A DNA stretch of 64,000 bases from Streptomyces populi (GCF_002911015.1 NZ_KZ626881.1:1-64000); one strand, 5' to 3'. Shown: positions 25,841 through 33,720, counted from the stretch's first letter. Numbers and translations: made by a program. Notes: generated by a model from the sequence alone, not told the origin.

Positions 25841-26770
25841 ATGTCCCGACAGCAGCGCGACGCCCTGGACGCTCTTCTCCGTTCCGTCCCTCGTGGCGAG
25901 ACCCCTCCCACGCTCGAGCAGCAGCGCAGTGGTTTCGCCGCGGCCGTCGCCCGTCCCGCGCCGGACGGCGTGGTCACCCGCAGGACCGTCCTGGGCGGGC
26001 GGCCGACCCTGGAACTGGAGCCGTCCACGGCCTCCGGCCGCGGCCGGCTGCTCTACCTGCACGGCGGCGGCTACGTCATCGGCTCGCCGGACACCCACGC
26101 GGGGCTGGCCGGTGAACTGGCCCGCCGCGCCGGCCTGCGAGCGTTGTCGGTGGACTACCGGCTGGCACCCGAGCACCCCTTCCCCGCGGCCGTCGACGAC
26201 GGGCTCGCGGCCTATCGCGAGCTGCTGGAGGCGGGTACCGACCCACGGGACCTCGTCGTGGCCGGCGACTCCGCCGGCGGCGGCTTGAGCGTCGCCACGC
26301 TGCTCGCGGCCAGGGAGGCCGGGTTGCCGCAGCCGGCCGCCGTGGTCGTCTTCTCCCCCTGGGTCGACCTCACCCTCGCCGGAGCGAGCATCCGTTCCAA
26401 GGAGGACGCCGACCCCATCTTCACCGAGGCCGACGTGCGCGCTTACGCCGATCTCTACGTCGGCGCGGGTGACCGGGCGCATCCCCTGGCCAGCCCTGTG
26501 TTCGGGGACCTCACCGGGCTTCCTCCACTGCTCATACAGGTCGGGGCGAACGAGGTGCTGCTCGACGACGCGGTCCGGCTGGCCGGCCACGCGGGTGCCG
26601 GGAACGTCGAGGTCACACTCGAGGTCCTGCCCGGTCTCCCCCACGTCTTCCAGCACCACTACGGCCGGCTCGACGAGGCGGACGCCGCACTCGACCGCGC
26701 CGCCCGCTTCCTCACCGGCCACCTGGAGGCCGGGCACCCGGACTCCGACCGCCTCGAACCGGTCCGTTGA
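25841..26770 (+). CDS. alpha/beta hydrolase, hormone-sensitive-lipase family
   Basis: 309 residues, with GGAGG nine bases before the ATG. HSL-family features are present in order: LLYLHGGGYVIGS (oxyanion hole HGGG), DYRLAPEHPFPAAVDD, the nucleophile elbow VAGDSAGGG, an acid-region Asp near EVLLDDAVRL, and the catalytic His in LPHVFQ. Such enzymes hydrolyse esters of short or medium acids or aromatic alcohols in the cytoplasm. It is under apparent control of the divergent MarR gene. Confidence 0.9.
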   Translation: MSRQQRDALDALLRSVPRGETPPTLEQQRSGFAAAVARPAPDGVVTRRTVLGGRPTLELEPSTASGRGRLLYLHGGGYVIGSPDTHAGLAGELARRAGLRALSVDYRLAPEHPFPAAVDDGLAAYRELLEAGTDPRDLVVAGDSAGGGLSVATLLAAREAGLPQPAAVVVFSPWVDLTLAGASIRSKEDADPIFTEADVRAYADLYVGAGDRAHPLASPVFGDLTGLPPLLIQVGANEVLLDDAVRLAGHAGAGNVEVTLEVLPGLPHVFQHHYGRLDEADAALDRAARFLTGHLEAGHPDSDRLEPVR

Positions 26771-26990
26771 CACCGGTCCCGGCGGCCGGGTCCCGGTCGC
26801 CGGGACCACCCGGCGCCACTCGATGCGACCCGCCGCCTCGACGGCGAACTCGTCGACGGCGGCCGCACCGGCAGCCTCGTCGAACACCGCAGCACCTCCA
26901 CCTGGGCCGGCACCGCGCCCAGGCCGGACATCACCACCAGCTTTTGGCAGGTCGGGCTCCGGCGCGGCGATCGCCGCCAGTTGTCGCGGG
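26771..26990 (+). pseudogene. possible decayed coding segment
   Basis: In the frame of the preceding hydrolase but beyond its stop, the DNA reads LDATRRLDGELVDGGRTGSL, then RPDITTSFWQVGLRRGDRRQ, with coding-like composition and no start. It may be the tail of a lost gene. The family was not recognised. Confidence 0.25.
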
Positions 26991-27638
26991 TCAGGACATT
27001 GTTGACGCGAGTTGTTGGCAGATCAGCTTGTGGGCAAGCTGCGCCGCATCGATCAGGCCCTCACGAGCCGTGCCGAGGGTGGATCGTACGGACAGCCCGT
27101 GCCAAAGGGCCTGGATGAACTCGGTCAGTACGACTGCACTGGTTCCGGCGGCCAAGTCGCCCTCTTGGATTGCTCGTTCGACGCGCCGCAGGAGCGCCTG
27201 CTCGTTCGAGCCGTGGAGTTCCGCGATGTAGGCGCTGGTATCGAGAGTGCTCGTGCTGTCGGTCATGACTGCGCTGGCGATGAGACACCCGGGATGGGTG
27301 TCGTTGGGCTGGGTGAACTCGTGGACCGAGCCGATGAGGATGCGTTCTATGACGGTCCGGAGATCTTTCTCGGTCACAGCCTGTTCGTAGATCACGCGGT
27401 ACCGCTCGGCATAGGTCCGCACCGCTTCCTCGAACAGCCCGGCCTTGCTGCCGAAGGCGGCGTACAGGCTGGAGGTGGAGAGCCCGAGGGTCGCGGTCAG
27501 GGCGCGGGTCGAGGTGCCGGAGTAGCCCCGTTGCCAGAAGAGGCGAGCGGCGTCGAGGATCGCGCGGTCACGGTCGAAGGCTCGCGGTCGCCCACGGTTA
27601 CGTTCGGTCACATTTACATTGTAGATCGTTCGCTCCAT
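26991..27638 (-). CDS. TetR family transcriptional regulator
   Basis: 215 residues from ATG 27638. The TetR HTH is AFDRDRAILDAARLFWQRGYSGTSTRALTATLGLSTSSLYAAFGSK, followed by a nine-helix ligand domain with LADQ-type C-terminal helices. The start codon lies inside a 39-bp perfect palindrome shared with the divergent hydrolase, whose ATG is only nine bases away. Both proteins would therefore begin MERTI, and one or both true starts may lie further in (for this gene GTG 27612, VTERNRGRPRAF). Confidence 0.85.
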   Translation of the reverse strand: MERTIYNVNVTERNRGRPRAFDRDRAILDAARLFWQRGYSGTSTRALTATLGLSTSSLYAAFGSKAGLFEEAVRTYAERYRVIYEQAVTEKDLRTVIERILIGSVHEFTQPNDTHPGCLIASAVMTDSTSTLDTSAYIAELHGSNEQALLRRVERAIQEGDLAAGTSAVVLTEFIQALWHGLSVRSTLGTAREGLIDAAQLAHKLICQQLASTMS

Positions 27639-27662
27639 AATGAGTTTATGGAGCGAACGATC
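27624..27662. promoter_or_regulatory. 39-bp perfect inverted repeat at the TetR/hydrolase junction
   Basis: Arms of 17 bp (GATCGTTCGCTCCATAA and complement) around TGAGT. It contains the annotated start codons of both divergent genes and is the probable TetR operator. Confidence 0.7.
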
Positions 27663-28445
27663 CAGAAGAGGTTGCCAGTCGCTGGAGACAGCTGGGTCAC
27701 GGTCGATGTGTACGGGGAGCCGGACGCTCCGGGCCTCGTCGTCGTCCCGGGCGTGATGAGCGATGCACACACGTGGCGCCACGTCGCGGGCGCCATCGAC
27801 GCCTGGCCCTCGGTGGCAGTCGTAAACCGTCGGGGTCGCACTCCCTCGGGGCCGTTGACCAGTTCATACTCACTGCGAACAGAGGTCGAGGATCTTGGCA
27901 TGGTCCTGGACGAGTTCAACAGCACGAGGGCACTCTTCGGCTGGAGCTACGGCGGCTTCATCGCGTTGCTGTCCGCCAACGAGCGTCCGATGCGCCAGGT
28001 GATCGCCTACGAGCCGGTGATGCGACCGTTCGGTCGTCATGCGCTGCCGGCCTTGAGGGCCGCAGAGAAGGCAGCGGACTGGGACGGCAGCGTCGAGATC
28101 GTCAATCGGCAGATCTCCGGTTTCTCCGCGGCACACGTCGAGGATCTTCGGGCCGATTGTCACGGTTGGGCAGCCTTGCGTCGCTTAAGCGGACCACTGT
28201 ACTCAGAGCTCGGTGCGCTGAACGCGGCACCACCTCCAGATGTGATGGCACAGCAGGCAGGTCAAGTCGATCTGATCATCGGCCAGTGCAATCGCGGTAC
28301 AGCCCCCTACGGAACGTCGTTCGACGACATCCGGCAGCGCGTTGCTCATGCTGAAATACACGAGCTTGCCGGTCAAGGACACCTGGGCCACATACAGGCG
28401 CCGACAAAGCTCGGCCGACTCCTCAACAACCTCGCCGCCATCTGA
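27648..28445 (+). CDS. alpha/beta hydrolase
   Basis: 265 residues. Alpha/beta-hydrolase pattern: GLVVVPGVMSDAHTWRHVA, VAVVNRRGRTPSG, the nucleophile elbow LFGWSYGGFIAL, and the C-terminal His in LAGQGHLGHIQAP. Codon 180 (28185-28187) is TTA, so translation may depend on the bldA tRNA. GC content is lower than in neighbours. The start is uncertain because ATG 27648 lies inside the operator and has no ribosome site; TTG 27672 is one alternative. The final TGA overlaps the first ATG of the IS481 relic, so the C-terminus may have been altered by insertion. Confidence 0.8.
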   Translation: MERTIQKRLPVAGDSWVTVDVYGEPDAPGLVVVPGVMSDAHTWRHVAGAIDAWPSVAVVNRRGRTPSGPLTSSYSLRTEVEDLGMVLDEFNSTRALFGWSYGGFIALLSANERPMRQVIAYEPVMRPFGRHALPALRAAEKAADWDGSVEIVNRQISGFSAAHVEDLRADCHGWAALRRLSGPLYSELGALNAAPPPDVMAQQAGQVDLIIGQCNRGTAPYGTSFDDIRQRVAHAEIHELAGQGHLGHIQAPTKLGRLLNNLAAI

Positions 28446-29233
28446 TGGGCACCCATGCCGATGCGCCGCTCTCCATTGAGGGCCGCAGGCGACTTGTCGA
28501 GCGTTGCAAGTCACGTCCGACCGCGCACGCCGCTGAGGAGATGGTCATCTCCCGCGCCTGCGCGTCGAAGTGGGTCAGCCGCTACCGTCGTCACGGCGAA
28601 CTCTGCCTCCACGAACGGTCCTCCGTGCCACGTCACCAGCCCACCGCGACCGCCGACGATGTGATCGCGCGGATCCAGGAACTCCGCCGCACCCACAAGG
28701 GGTCAGCCGCGACCCCAACGACGAGGTCAACCGCCAACCGCGGCGGATCACTGCCCGACGGCTCGGGCAAAGGGTCCATGCCGATGTGAAGAAGGTCGGC
28801 CGCATCCCCGGAGGTGGCGGGTGGCGAGCCCACGGTCGTGACAGCGACCATGCCCCGCATCGTCGCCCGCGCCAAGAAAAAGACCGAACGCGGCGGCTGC
28901 GTCCACCTCCACTCGGAGATCGACGGCTTCAGCCGCCTCGCCTACACCGAAGCCCTCCCCGACGAGAAGGCCACCCACCGCCATCGCATTCCTGTACCGC
29001 GTCAGAGCCTGGCCGGCATCCACGGCATCACCCGGATCGGGCGGATCGTCACCGACAATGCTGAAGAGTTCCTCTACGCCAGGACTTGGCTGTCCGAGGA
29101 ACAACGGGCCAAAGCCCTCGGCGTCTGGAACATCCACTGCAACTACCACCGGCCACGCACCGCGATCGGCGAGCGGCCACCGGTATCCCGACTACGAGAA
29201 GGCGTCACCAACGTCATGTCCTCCTACAGTTAG
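28445..29233 (+). pseudogene. IS481 family transposase, decayed
   Basis: The N-terminal part is in one frame (LSIEGRRRLVERCKSRPTAH, then SRACASKWVSRYRRHGELCL) and ends after LRRTHKGSA near 28710. The rest lies in another frame: KKVGRIPGGGGWRAHG-like sequence, then HSEIDGFSRLAYTEALPDEK, ITRIGRIVTDN, then directly AEEFLYARTWLSEEQRAKAL and NIHCNYHRPRTAIGERPP. Compared with intact IS481 transposases, the block between TDN and AEEFLY (about 35 residues, normally with HNGKVERYNR and the catalytic Glu) is missing, as is the segment after KGSA. Non-functional. Confidence 0.85.
28445..29233. mobile_element. IS481-type insertion sequence remnant
   Basis: Extent taken from the transposase relic; terminal inverted repeats and target duplication were not found. 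It lies between the hydrolase stop and the lanthipeptide synthetase stop, marking one side of the island. Confidence 0.6.
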
Positions 29234-29263
29234 TCCCGGACCGGCACGCGGTGAGGGGGAAGC

Positions 29264-31990
29264 TCAGGTGGCCGTGCCGGGCAGGGCGAGATCGACGAAA
29301 GCGCGAGCGCGCGGGCGGAGGAGCCGGGACAGGAACAGGCCGACTCCTGCCGAGCCGGTCGCGTAGTCGTGGGAAACACGGGTGAGCCACCTGCCTGGAA
29401 ACGCCGTGCCGTCCTCCCCCTCGGTCCTGAACCACAGGAGGGTCTCGGCGATGTCGAAGGCATTGCGCCGATAGCGCTCCTCGCCGGTGAAGCAGTGCAT
29501 GTCCAGCATGAACTCGCCGATGCCGGCGAGACCTTCGAACAAGCCGGGAGTGTAGGAGTACTTGACGTAGGTGTCGTCCGCGATGCGGCGGGCGAGGTCG
29601 CCGTAGCGCTCGATCCCGAGCAGGTGGTGGAAGCGCACCACTGTGCTTCCGATGCCGGCGCTTCCATGGATCCAGTACGGATAGACGACCGTGTCGTCCT
29701 GGAATCGTGGCCACTGCATCCCCAACTCGGTGCGCCTCGCATGAGCGAGGTCGTATTCCAGAGCGCGGACGGCGCAGGACCGGAAGCGGTCGTCGCCTGT
29801 CGCCAGATGCAGGTGGAGGAGGAAGAGCGCGATCCCACTCGCGCCATAGCCGTAGCCGTAGTGCACCAGGTCGTCCTGACGGCGCCGCCAGGAGCAGGTC
29901 CCCTCGCCGTGCTGTGCGGTCGTGAGGAGATGTTCGCCTGCCCGCACGGCGTGTTCGAGGTGGTTCTGCGCCCCGGTCACGGCATGGAAGCGAAGGGAGG
30001 CCGTGCCCCATCCGGCGGCCCCCAGGAACATGTCCGGCTCCTCGAACAGCAACGGTGACGCGTACAGCGTCTGCATCACGGATTCGGCCCTGTCCGTCAG
30101 ACCGAGGTCATGGAAGGCCCAGGCGATGCCGGCCAGACCGAGGTACAGGCCCGGCGGGTACGTGTCCGTGTCGATGGACTGCCGCCGCATCCATGAGACC
30201 ACCTCGTTCGGCGGTGCGCCGGGGGCCACTGCTCGGAGAAAGAGTGCCGGACCGCAGGCGCCGTGGGCGACGCTGAGGGGATTCGTCGCGAAGACCATGG
30301 GATCGGCCGGCCAGAGTCGATCGGAGCGCCCGTCGTCCACGGTCCGCAGCAGACCGTCCGCCAGTCCGTCCAGGGTGCGGTGCACCTCCGCGAAGAGGCG
30401 GTCTGGAACTCCCTCCCCGGCCGCGGTCTTCGCTGCCGGACGTCGCACGCCCTCCTCCGGTCGCCATTGGGCGAGCACGGCCTTCGCCTCGTTCACCGCT
30501 CCGGCTGTCAGATGCGTGACGACAGACTTCACCTGAGAGGGCACACCCAGTTCGACGAACTCGTCGAGGAAGACATCCCTGGCCGCCGGGCTGAGGCCGA
30601 ACAGCGCCGTCACGGGGACCACGCAGCCGTACAGGAGCATCGCGACGGCGTACCAGTCGTCGCAGGGCAGCAGCCTGTCGCGCAAGAAGCGTTCCGGGTG
30701 CAGGAACCCGGGTGTGCCCAGCCGCCCCCCGTACTCCAGCAGTGCCGCCTCGTCGTCCTCACGGACGGCGCACTCGAGGTCGATGAACCACATGCGTAGG
30801 GTCACGGGGTCGATCAGGATGTTGTTCGGCGAGAGGTCACCGAGCAGCACTCCTCGTGCGTGGACCTGCTCCACCATCCTGATCAGCTGCTCGGCCACGT
30901 TCCTGAAGCGCGGAAGGAACAGCTCCAGCCGTCCCTTCCGGCGGATGTACGGGGCGAGGATGGTGTCGTCCTGGGCCCAGAAGTCGTGGAGGGAGATGCC
31001 TTCGATCCGTTCCTCGACCAGGAACGTGTGCTCCCAGTCACGGAAGAGGTCGACGGGCCGGGGAACGAAGTCCAGGCCCTCCAGGCAGCGCAGCATGTCG
31101 TACTCGTGACGCAGCACGTCGACCGCGTCCCAGGTGCGGTCCTCGCCCGTCCAGCAGTTGGTGAGCCGACGGGCTTCCTTGACGACGATCGGCTCGAGGG
31201 TGACCTTGTCGGTGCCGTGGTACACACCGCCCGCGTTGGAGAAGGTGAGCGCGCCCTCGATGACGTATCGGTCGTTCAGTACGGTGCCGTCGGGCTGCTC
31301 CTCGGGCGCTCCGCCGGACTCCGCCACGAAAGGGTCCCGGATCCACTGCGGCAGGTGGAAGTACGGCAGGCGTCGGTCCGTCACGTACGCGCCGGTCGGT
31401 GACACGAGGTAAGTACTCTGCGTGCCGTCGATGTTGAGCCGTCTCGGAGGACGGAAGCCGCCGTACCGGTAAAAGAGCACACTGCTGTCCCGGTAGCGCC
31501 GGTCCGACAGGATGTACGGGCCTTCTACCGCTTCGTCGACCGTGCGCCGGTACAGCACCTCGATCAGCTCGGTGAACACACGAACGTCAGGAGGATAGAC
31601 GGTCATGAACTTCCCCGAGTAACCACGCTCCTGCAGCTTGGAGTTGAGGACACCCAGCAGCACCGGGTCAGCGGCGGCCTTGAACGCGACGCCGTACTCC
31701 ACACACACGGGCACCACGAGATCGAGCAGCCGGAGCGCGTGCTCAGGGGTGGACGATACGTGGATCTTGAAGCCCTGGACCGGCGTTTCCGCCGCTCGAT
31801 GTGAAACCGCTGCCGGACCGTAGGCGTGCAACCACACGTCCCCGCGTTGCAGGCCCCAGTCCTCGGGCAGCAACCGGCGAAGAACGTCGCGGTACTCGTC
31901 AGTGATCGGGCGGCGCGAAAGCGGCTCGTAGTACCGGGGATCGACGAGGCCGTAGTGATGGTGGGCGGCCATGGCCGCGAGGTGATCCAT
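29264..31990 (-). CDS. lanKC: class III lanthipeptide synthetase (LanKC)
   Basis: 908 residues in the three-domain order of LanKC enzymes. Residues 1-200 are the phospho-Ser/Thr lyase region (VQGFKIHVSSTPEHAL, SGKFMTVYPPD). Residues about 235-480 are a Ser/Thr kinase with VVKEARR, catalytic loop VLLGDLSPNNILID and WFIDLE. Residues about 550-900 are a LanC-like cyclase with HGACGPALF, YGYGASGIALFLL, YWIHGSAGIGSTV and FEGLAGIGEF. The zinc-binding Cys/Cys/His of classes I, II and IV is not seen (WIHG where CHG is expected), which places it in class III. It acts on the precursor encoded 65 bp upstream. No transporter or protease gene is adjacent. Confidence 0.93.
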   Translation of the reverse strand: MDHLAAMAAHHHYGLVDPRYYEPLSRRPITDEYRDVLRRLLPEDWGLQRGDVWLHAYGPAAVSHRAAETPVQGFKIHVSSTPEHALRLLDLVVPVCVEYGVAFKAAADPVLLGVLNSKLQERGYSGKFMTVYPPDVRVFTELIEVLYRRTVDEAVEGPYILSDRRYRDSSVLFYRYGGFRPPRRLNIDGTQSTYLVSPTGAYVTDRRLPYFHLPQWIRDPFVAESGGAPEEQPDGTVLNDRYVIEGALTFSNAGGVYHGTDKVTLEPIVVKEARRLTNCWTGEDRTWDAVDVLRHEYDMLRCLEGLDFVPRPVDLFRDWEHTFLVEERIEGISLHDFWAQDDTILAPYIRRKGRLELFLPRFRNVAEQLIRMVEQVHARGVLLGDLSPNNILIDPVTLRMWFIDLECAVREDDEAALLEYGGRLGTPGFLHPERFLRDRLLPCDDWYAVAMLLYGCVVPVTALFGLSPAARDVFLDEFVELGVPSQVKSVVTHLTAGAVNEAKAVLAQWRPEEGVRRPAAKTAAGEGVPDRLFAEVHRTLDGLADGLLRTVDDGRSDRLWPADPMVFATNPLSVAHGACGPALFLRAVAPGAPPNEVVSWMRRQSIDTDTYPPGLYLGLAGIAWAFHDLGLTDRAESVMQTLYASPLLFEEPDMFLGAAGWGTASLRFHAVTGAQNHLEHAVRAGEHLLTTAQHGEGTCSWRRRQDDLVHYGYGYGASGIALFLLHLHLATGDDRFRSCAVRALEYDLAHARRTELGMQWPRFQDDTVVYPYWIHGSAGIGSTVVRFHHLLGIERYGDLARRIADDTYVKYSYTPGLFEGLAGIGEFMLDMHCFTGEERYRRNAFDIAETLLWFRTEGEDGTAFPGRWLTRVSHDYATGSAGVGLFLSRLLRPRARAFVDLALPGTAT

Positions 31991-32055
31991 GCCGGTTCAT
32001 CCGCCGAGGCCGTGACGGAGACCTCGGCGGGCTGACTGCCGCATCGGAGTCCTTG

Positions 32056-32268
32056 CTACCGGATGGTGACGGTGGCAGTGGTGCCGCACCCCAGGCTGTA
32101 CGTACTACAGCCGATCGACAGCGTGCTGCCTCCGGCCTGGGGCACGGCGCCCCCGTCACCGACTTGCAGCCCTTGCAGACCGAGGACGCGATTGACGTCG
32201 GAGACGACCTGCTCGAGCCTCTCGCCCACCGATTCGGGAGAAACGTTTCCCTTGGGTTCCTTGGACAT
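32056..32268 (-). CDS. lanA: class III lanthipeptide precursor peptide
   Basis: 70 residues starting MSKEPKGNVSPESVGERLEQ with AAGGAGG five bases before the ATG. The leader (about residues 1-46) contains VNRVLGLQGLQV, matching the hydrophobic-x-x-Leu-Gln recognition motif of class III leaders. The core (about 47-70) is GGSTLSIGCSTYSLGCGTTA plus VTIR, with two tandem heptads STLSIGC and STYSLGC. Each heptad is Ser-x-x-Ser-x-x-Cys, one residue shorter than the usual Ser-x2-Ser-x3-Cys labionin motif. The Thr-rich tail could be dehydrated. It is co-oriented with the synthetase. The longer frame from 32397 is rejected. Confidence 0.88.
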   Translation of the reverse strand: MSKEPKGNVSPESVGERLEQVVSDVNRVLGLQGLQVGDGGAVPQAGGSTLSIGCSTYSLGCGTTATVTIR

Positions 32269-32297
32269 GGGATCCTCCTTCCACACGTGCCGTTCGC

Positions 32298-32334
32298 TCC
32301 CCCACGGGAGGCGCGGCGCGCCTCCCGTGGGGGA
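32298..32334. repeat. 37-bp perfect palindrome in the lanA 5' region
   Basis: 18-bp arms (TCCCCCACGGGAGGCGCG and complement) around a single G, 30-66 bp upstream of the precursor start. As RNA it forms a very stable hairpin with a small loop. It may be an attenuator, an mRNA stabiliser, a terminator of upstream transcription or a mobile repeat; the sequence does not decide. Confidence 0.6.
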
Positions 32335-32498
32335 ACAGCACTGCGCCAAGGCAATCGCCTCGTCCGACACGACGCCACCGCGAAGAAGCCCTCTCATCGC
32401 ACGAACCCTGCCATCAATGCCCTGACCTGCTAAAACGTGGGCACGACAGTAGGCCAGGGATTACGCCGCACGGGTGACACGGTGTCCACCTGCCGACA

Positions 32499-32642
32499 GG
32501 CACACTCACCGCCCGGGAAGCAGGCGCCCTGGTCACCGACATGCACGGCAAGCCCTGGTCAGTCGGCGCCAACGGCCTCCTGGTCACCTCGGCACACCTG
32601 CACGGCCGACTGCTGGACACCTTCCGACATCAGGGCTTGGCC
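32499..32642 (+). pseudogene. 3' fragment of an inositol-monophosphatase-family gene
   Basis: An open frame without a start reads AREAGALVTDMHGKPWSVGA, then NGLLVTSAHLHGRLLDTF. G-x-V-T-D-x-x-G-x-P-W followed by a Leu-rich x-H-x-x-L-L end is the C-terminal pattern of inositol monophosphatases. The body of the gene is missing; the frame then runs antisense into the next gene. A truncated relic, probably from rearrangement around the island. Confidence 0.45.
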
Positions 32643-32920
32643 GAAGAATCCCCGGTCTCCCCGTCGTCCGGCTCCTGGTGTTTCTCCACCAGTTGCTCGA
32701 TCTCCTGGGGGACCCAGTGCAGCGCGTCCAGGACCAGACCCCACGCCCGGTCCCGCAGCTCCTCCGGCACCTCGTCCTCGATCTTCTCCGCGAGCCTGTC
32801 GATCTTGGACTGGGCGTCGTACTCGGTGCCCGTGGTCGGCGCGGTCATCACTCCCCACACCAGCCGGCCCACCCCGGCCGCCACTCGACCTATGCCGCCG
32901 AGCACCGGGCCCACAGCCAT
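32630..32920 (-). CDS. small hypothetical protein
   Basis: 96 residues from ATG 32920, with GGAGGAGG about ten bases upstream. A short hydrophobic, Gly-rich start (VGPVLGGIGRVAAGVGRLVW) is followed by a charged helical part (KIDRLAEKIEDEVPEEL) and an acidic tail. A weak resemblance to GvpG-type gas-vesicle proteins was considered but is not enough to name it. It lies 79 bp downstream of the toxin gene on the same strand and could belong to that operon. Confidence 0.55.
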   Translation of the reverse strand: MAVGPVLGGIGRVAAGVGRLVWGVMTAPTTGTEYDAQSKIDRLAEKIEDEVPEELRDRAWGLVLDALHWVPQEIEQLVEKHQEPDDGETGDSSAKP

Positions 32921-32999
32921 CCGCTCTTCCTCCTCCGGTAGTCGGTGTCCTGCCGTACCGTGACCCGCCCCCGCGTGCGGGGCGGGCCACCGAGTCGCC

Positions 33000-33377
33000 T
33001 CATGTGATGGTGGGCCAGGTGCGCAGCAGGGCGGCGATCTTCCCGGCGGTGCAGGTGGGGTCCAGGAGCAGGTCCTTGAGGGCGATGGCGTCCTCCCGGA
33101 CGGGCTTGACGGGGACACCGGCGGCTTCGAGGTACATGACGCCGGAGGCGGCGGCGACGGCCATGTTGGAGCGTTCCAGCCAGCGGCAGCGACCCAGGGT
33201 GTGGACGAGGGCGGCTGCTTTGGCATAGGGGTCGTCGTAGACGGGCTGTTCGAACAGGTCGGCGCGGTGGCGGGCGACCGCGGAGACGGGAACGCCGTAG
33301 TCGTCAGGGGCCGGATCATCGGCTCCGGCGGCCTCGGCGACCTGCAGGATCCAGGGAACGTCGATGTGCAGGTTCAT
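33000..33377 (-). CDS. putative toxin, Doc/Fic-like with degenerate active site
   Basis: 125 residues. The overall plan resembles Doc-type Fic toxins: an N-terminal HIDVPWILQVAEAAG, then AVARHRADLF, KAAALVHTLGRC and a helix WLERSNMAVAAASGVMYLEA where the H-P-F-x-D-G-N-K-R active-site loop should be. The catalytic His and most of the loop are not conserved, so AMP- or phosphate-transfer activity is doubtful. Its ATG overlaps the stop of the upstream antitoxin-like gene (TGATG), indicating translational coupling. The toxin role is inferred from arrangement and partial similarity. Confidence 0.55.
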   Translation of the reverse strand: MNLHIDVPWILQVAEAAGADDPAPDDYGVPVSAVARHRADLFEQPVYDDPYAKAAALVHTLGRCRWLERSNMAVAAASGVMYLEAAGVPVKPVREDAIALKDLLLDPTCTAGKIAALLRTWPTIT

Positions 33378-33616
33378 CAAGCCGCGCGCGCTCCCCGGGA
33401 CGTCTGCTGAGCGTTCTCGGCGTCGTCGAAGACGCTCTGGTGTTCGGCCAGGAAGCGGGTGGCCGCGTCCACCGCGCGGGCGCGCAGGCCGCTGGTGTCG
33501 TCCTGCACCAGGCGGGCGAGGTAGTCGCCGACGCTCAGGCCCAGGTCGGCGGCTCGCTTCCGCGCGAGTTCCGCCACGTCCTCATCCACGCGCGCACCCA
33601 GCTGTGTCTTCGCCAT
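33377..33616 (-). CDS. putative antitoxin, ribbon-helix-helix-like
   Basis: 79 residues. The start MAKTQLGARVDEDVAELARK followed by AADLGLSVGDYLARLVQDD fits a ribbon-helix-helix DNA-binding domain. The C-terminal half (ARAVDAATRFLAEHQSVFDD) would bind the toxin. It precedes and overlaps the toxin gene, the usual antitoxin-first order. A 28-bp palindrome lies two bases upstream of the start codon and is the expected autoregulatory operator. Confidence 0.7.
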   Translation of the reverse strand: MAKTQLGARVDEDVAELARKRAADLGLSVGDYLARLVQDDTSGLRARAVDAATRFLAEHQSVFDDAENAQQTSRGARAA

Positions 33617-33618
33617 AC

Positions 33619-33646
33619 CCGCATGGTAACAGCCGTTACCATGCGG
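33619..33646. promoter_or_regulatory. 28-bp palindromic operator of the toxin-antitoxin pair
   Basis: Perfect 12-bp arms CCGCATGGTAAC and GTTACCATGCGG around AGCC, directly before the antitoxin start. Confidence 0.7.
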
Positions 33647-33720
33647 TGGGGGCGACATCGGATGACCGTCGGACCCGCCGTTCGAAGCCGGACGCAAAAG
33701 CAGAACAAGCGCCCCGAAGG

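Noticed and set aside
23363..26887. 1174-codon minus-strand open frame
   Set aside because: Crosses several genes antisense, including the opposite-strand oxidoreductase and hydrolase; Gly/Arg-rich shadow without domain motifs.
29264..31990. Class IV (LanL) assignment of the synthetase
   Set aside because: The zinc-binding Cys and Cys-His residues of LanL cyclase domains are not present; WIHG replaces CHG.
32269..32397. N-terminal extension of the lanthipeptide precursor to 32397
   Set aside because: Would translate the 37-bp palindrome; the internal ATG at 32268 has a perfect AAGGAGG site and gives a normal class III leader.
32630..32920. GvpG gas-vesicle protein
   Set aside because: Only vague size and charge similarity, and no other gas-vesicle genes are present.
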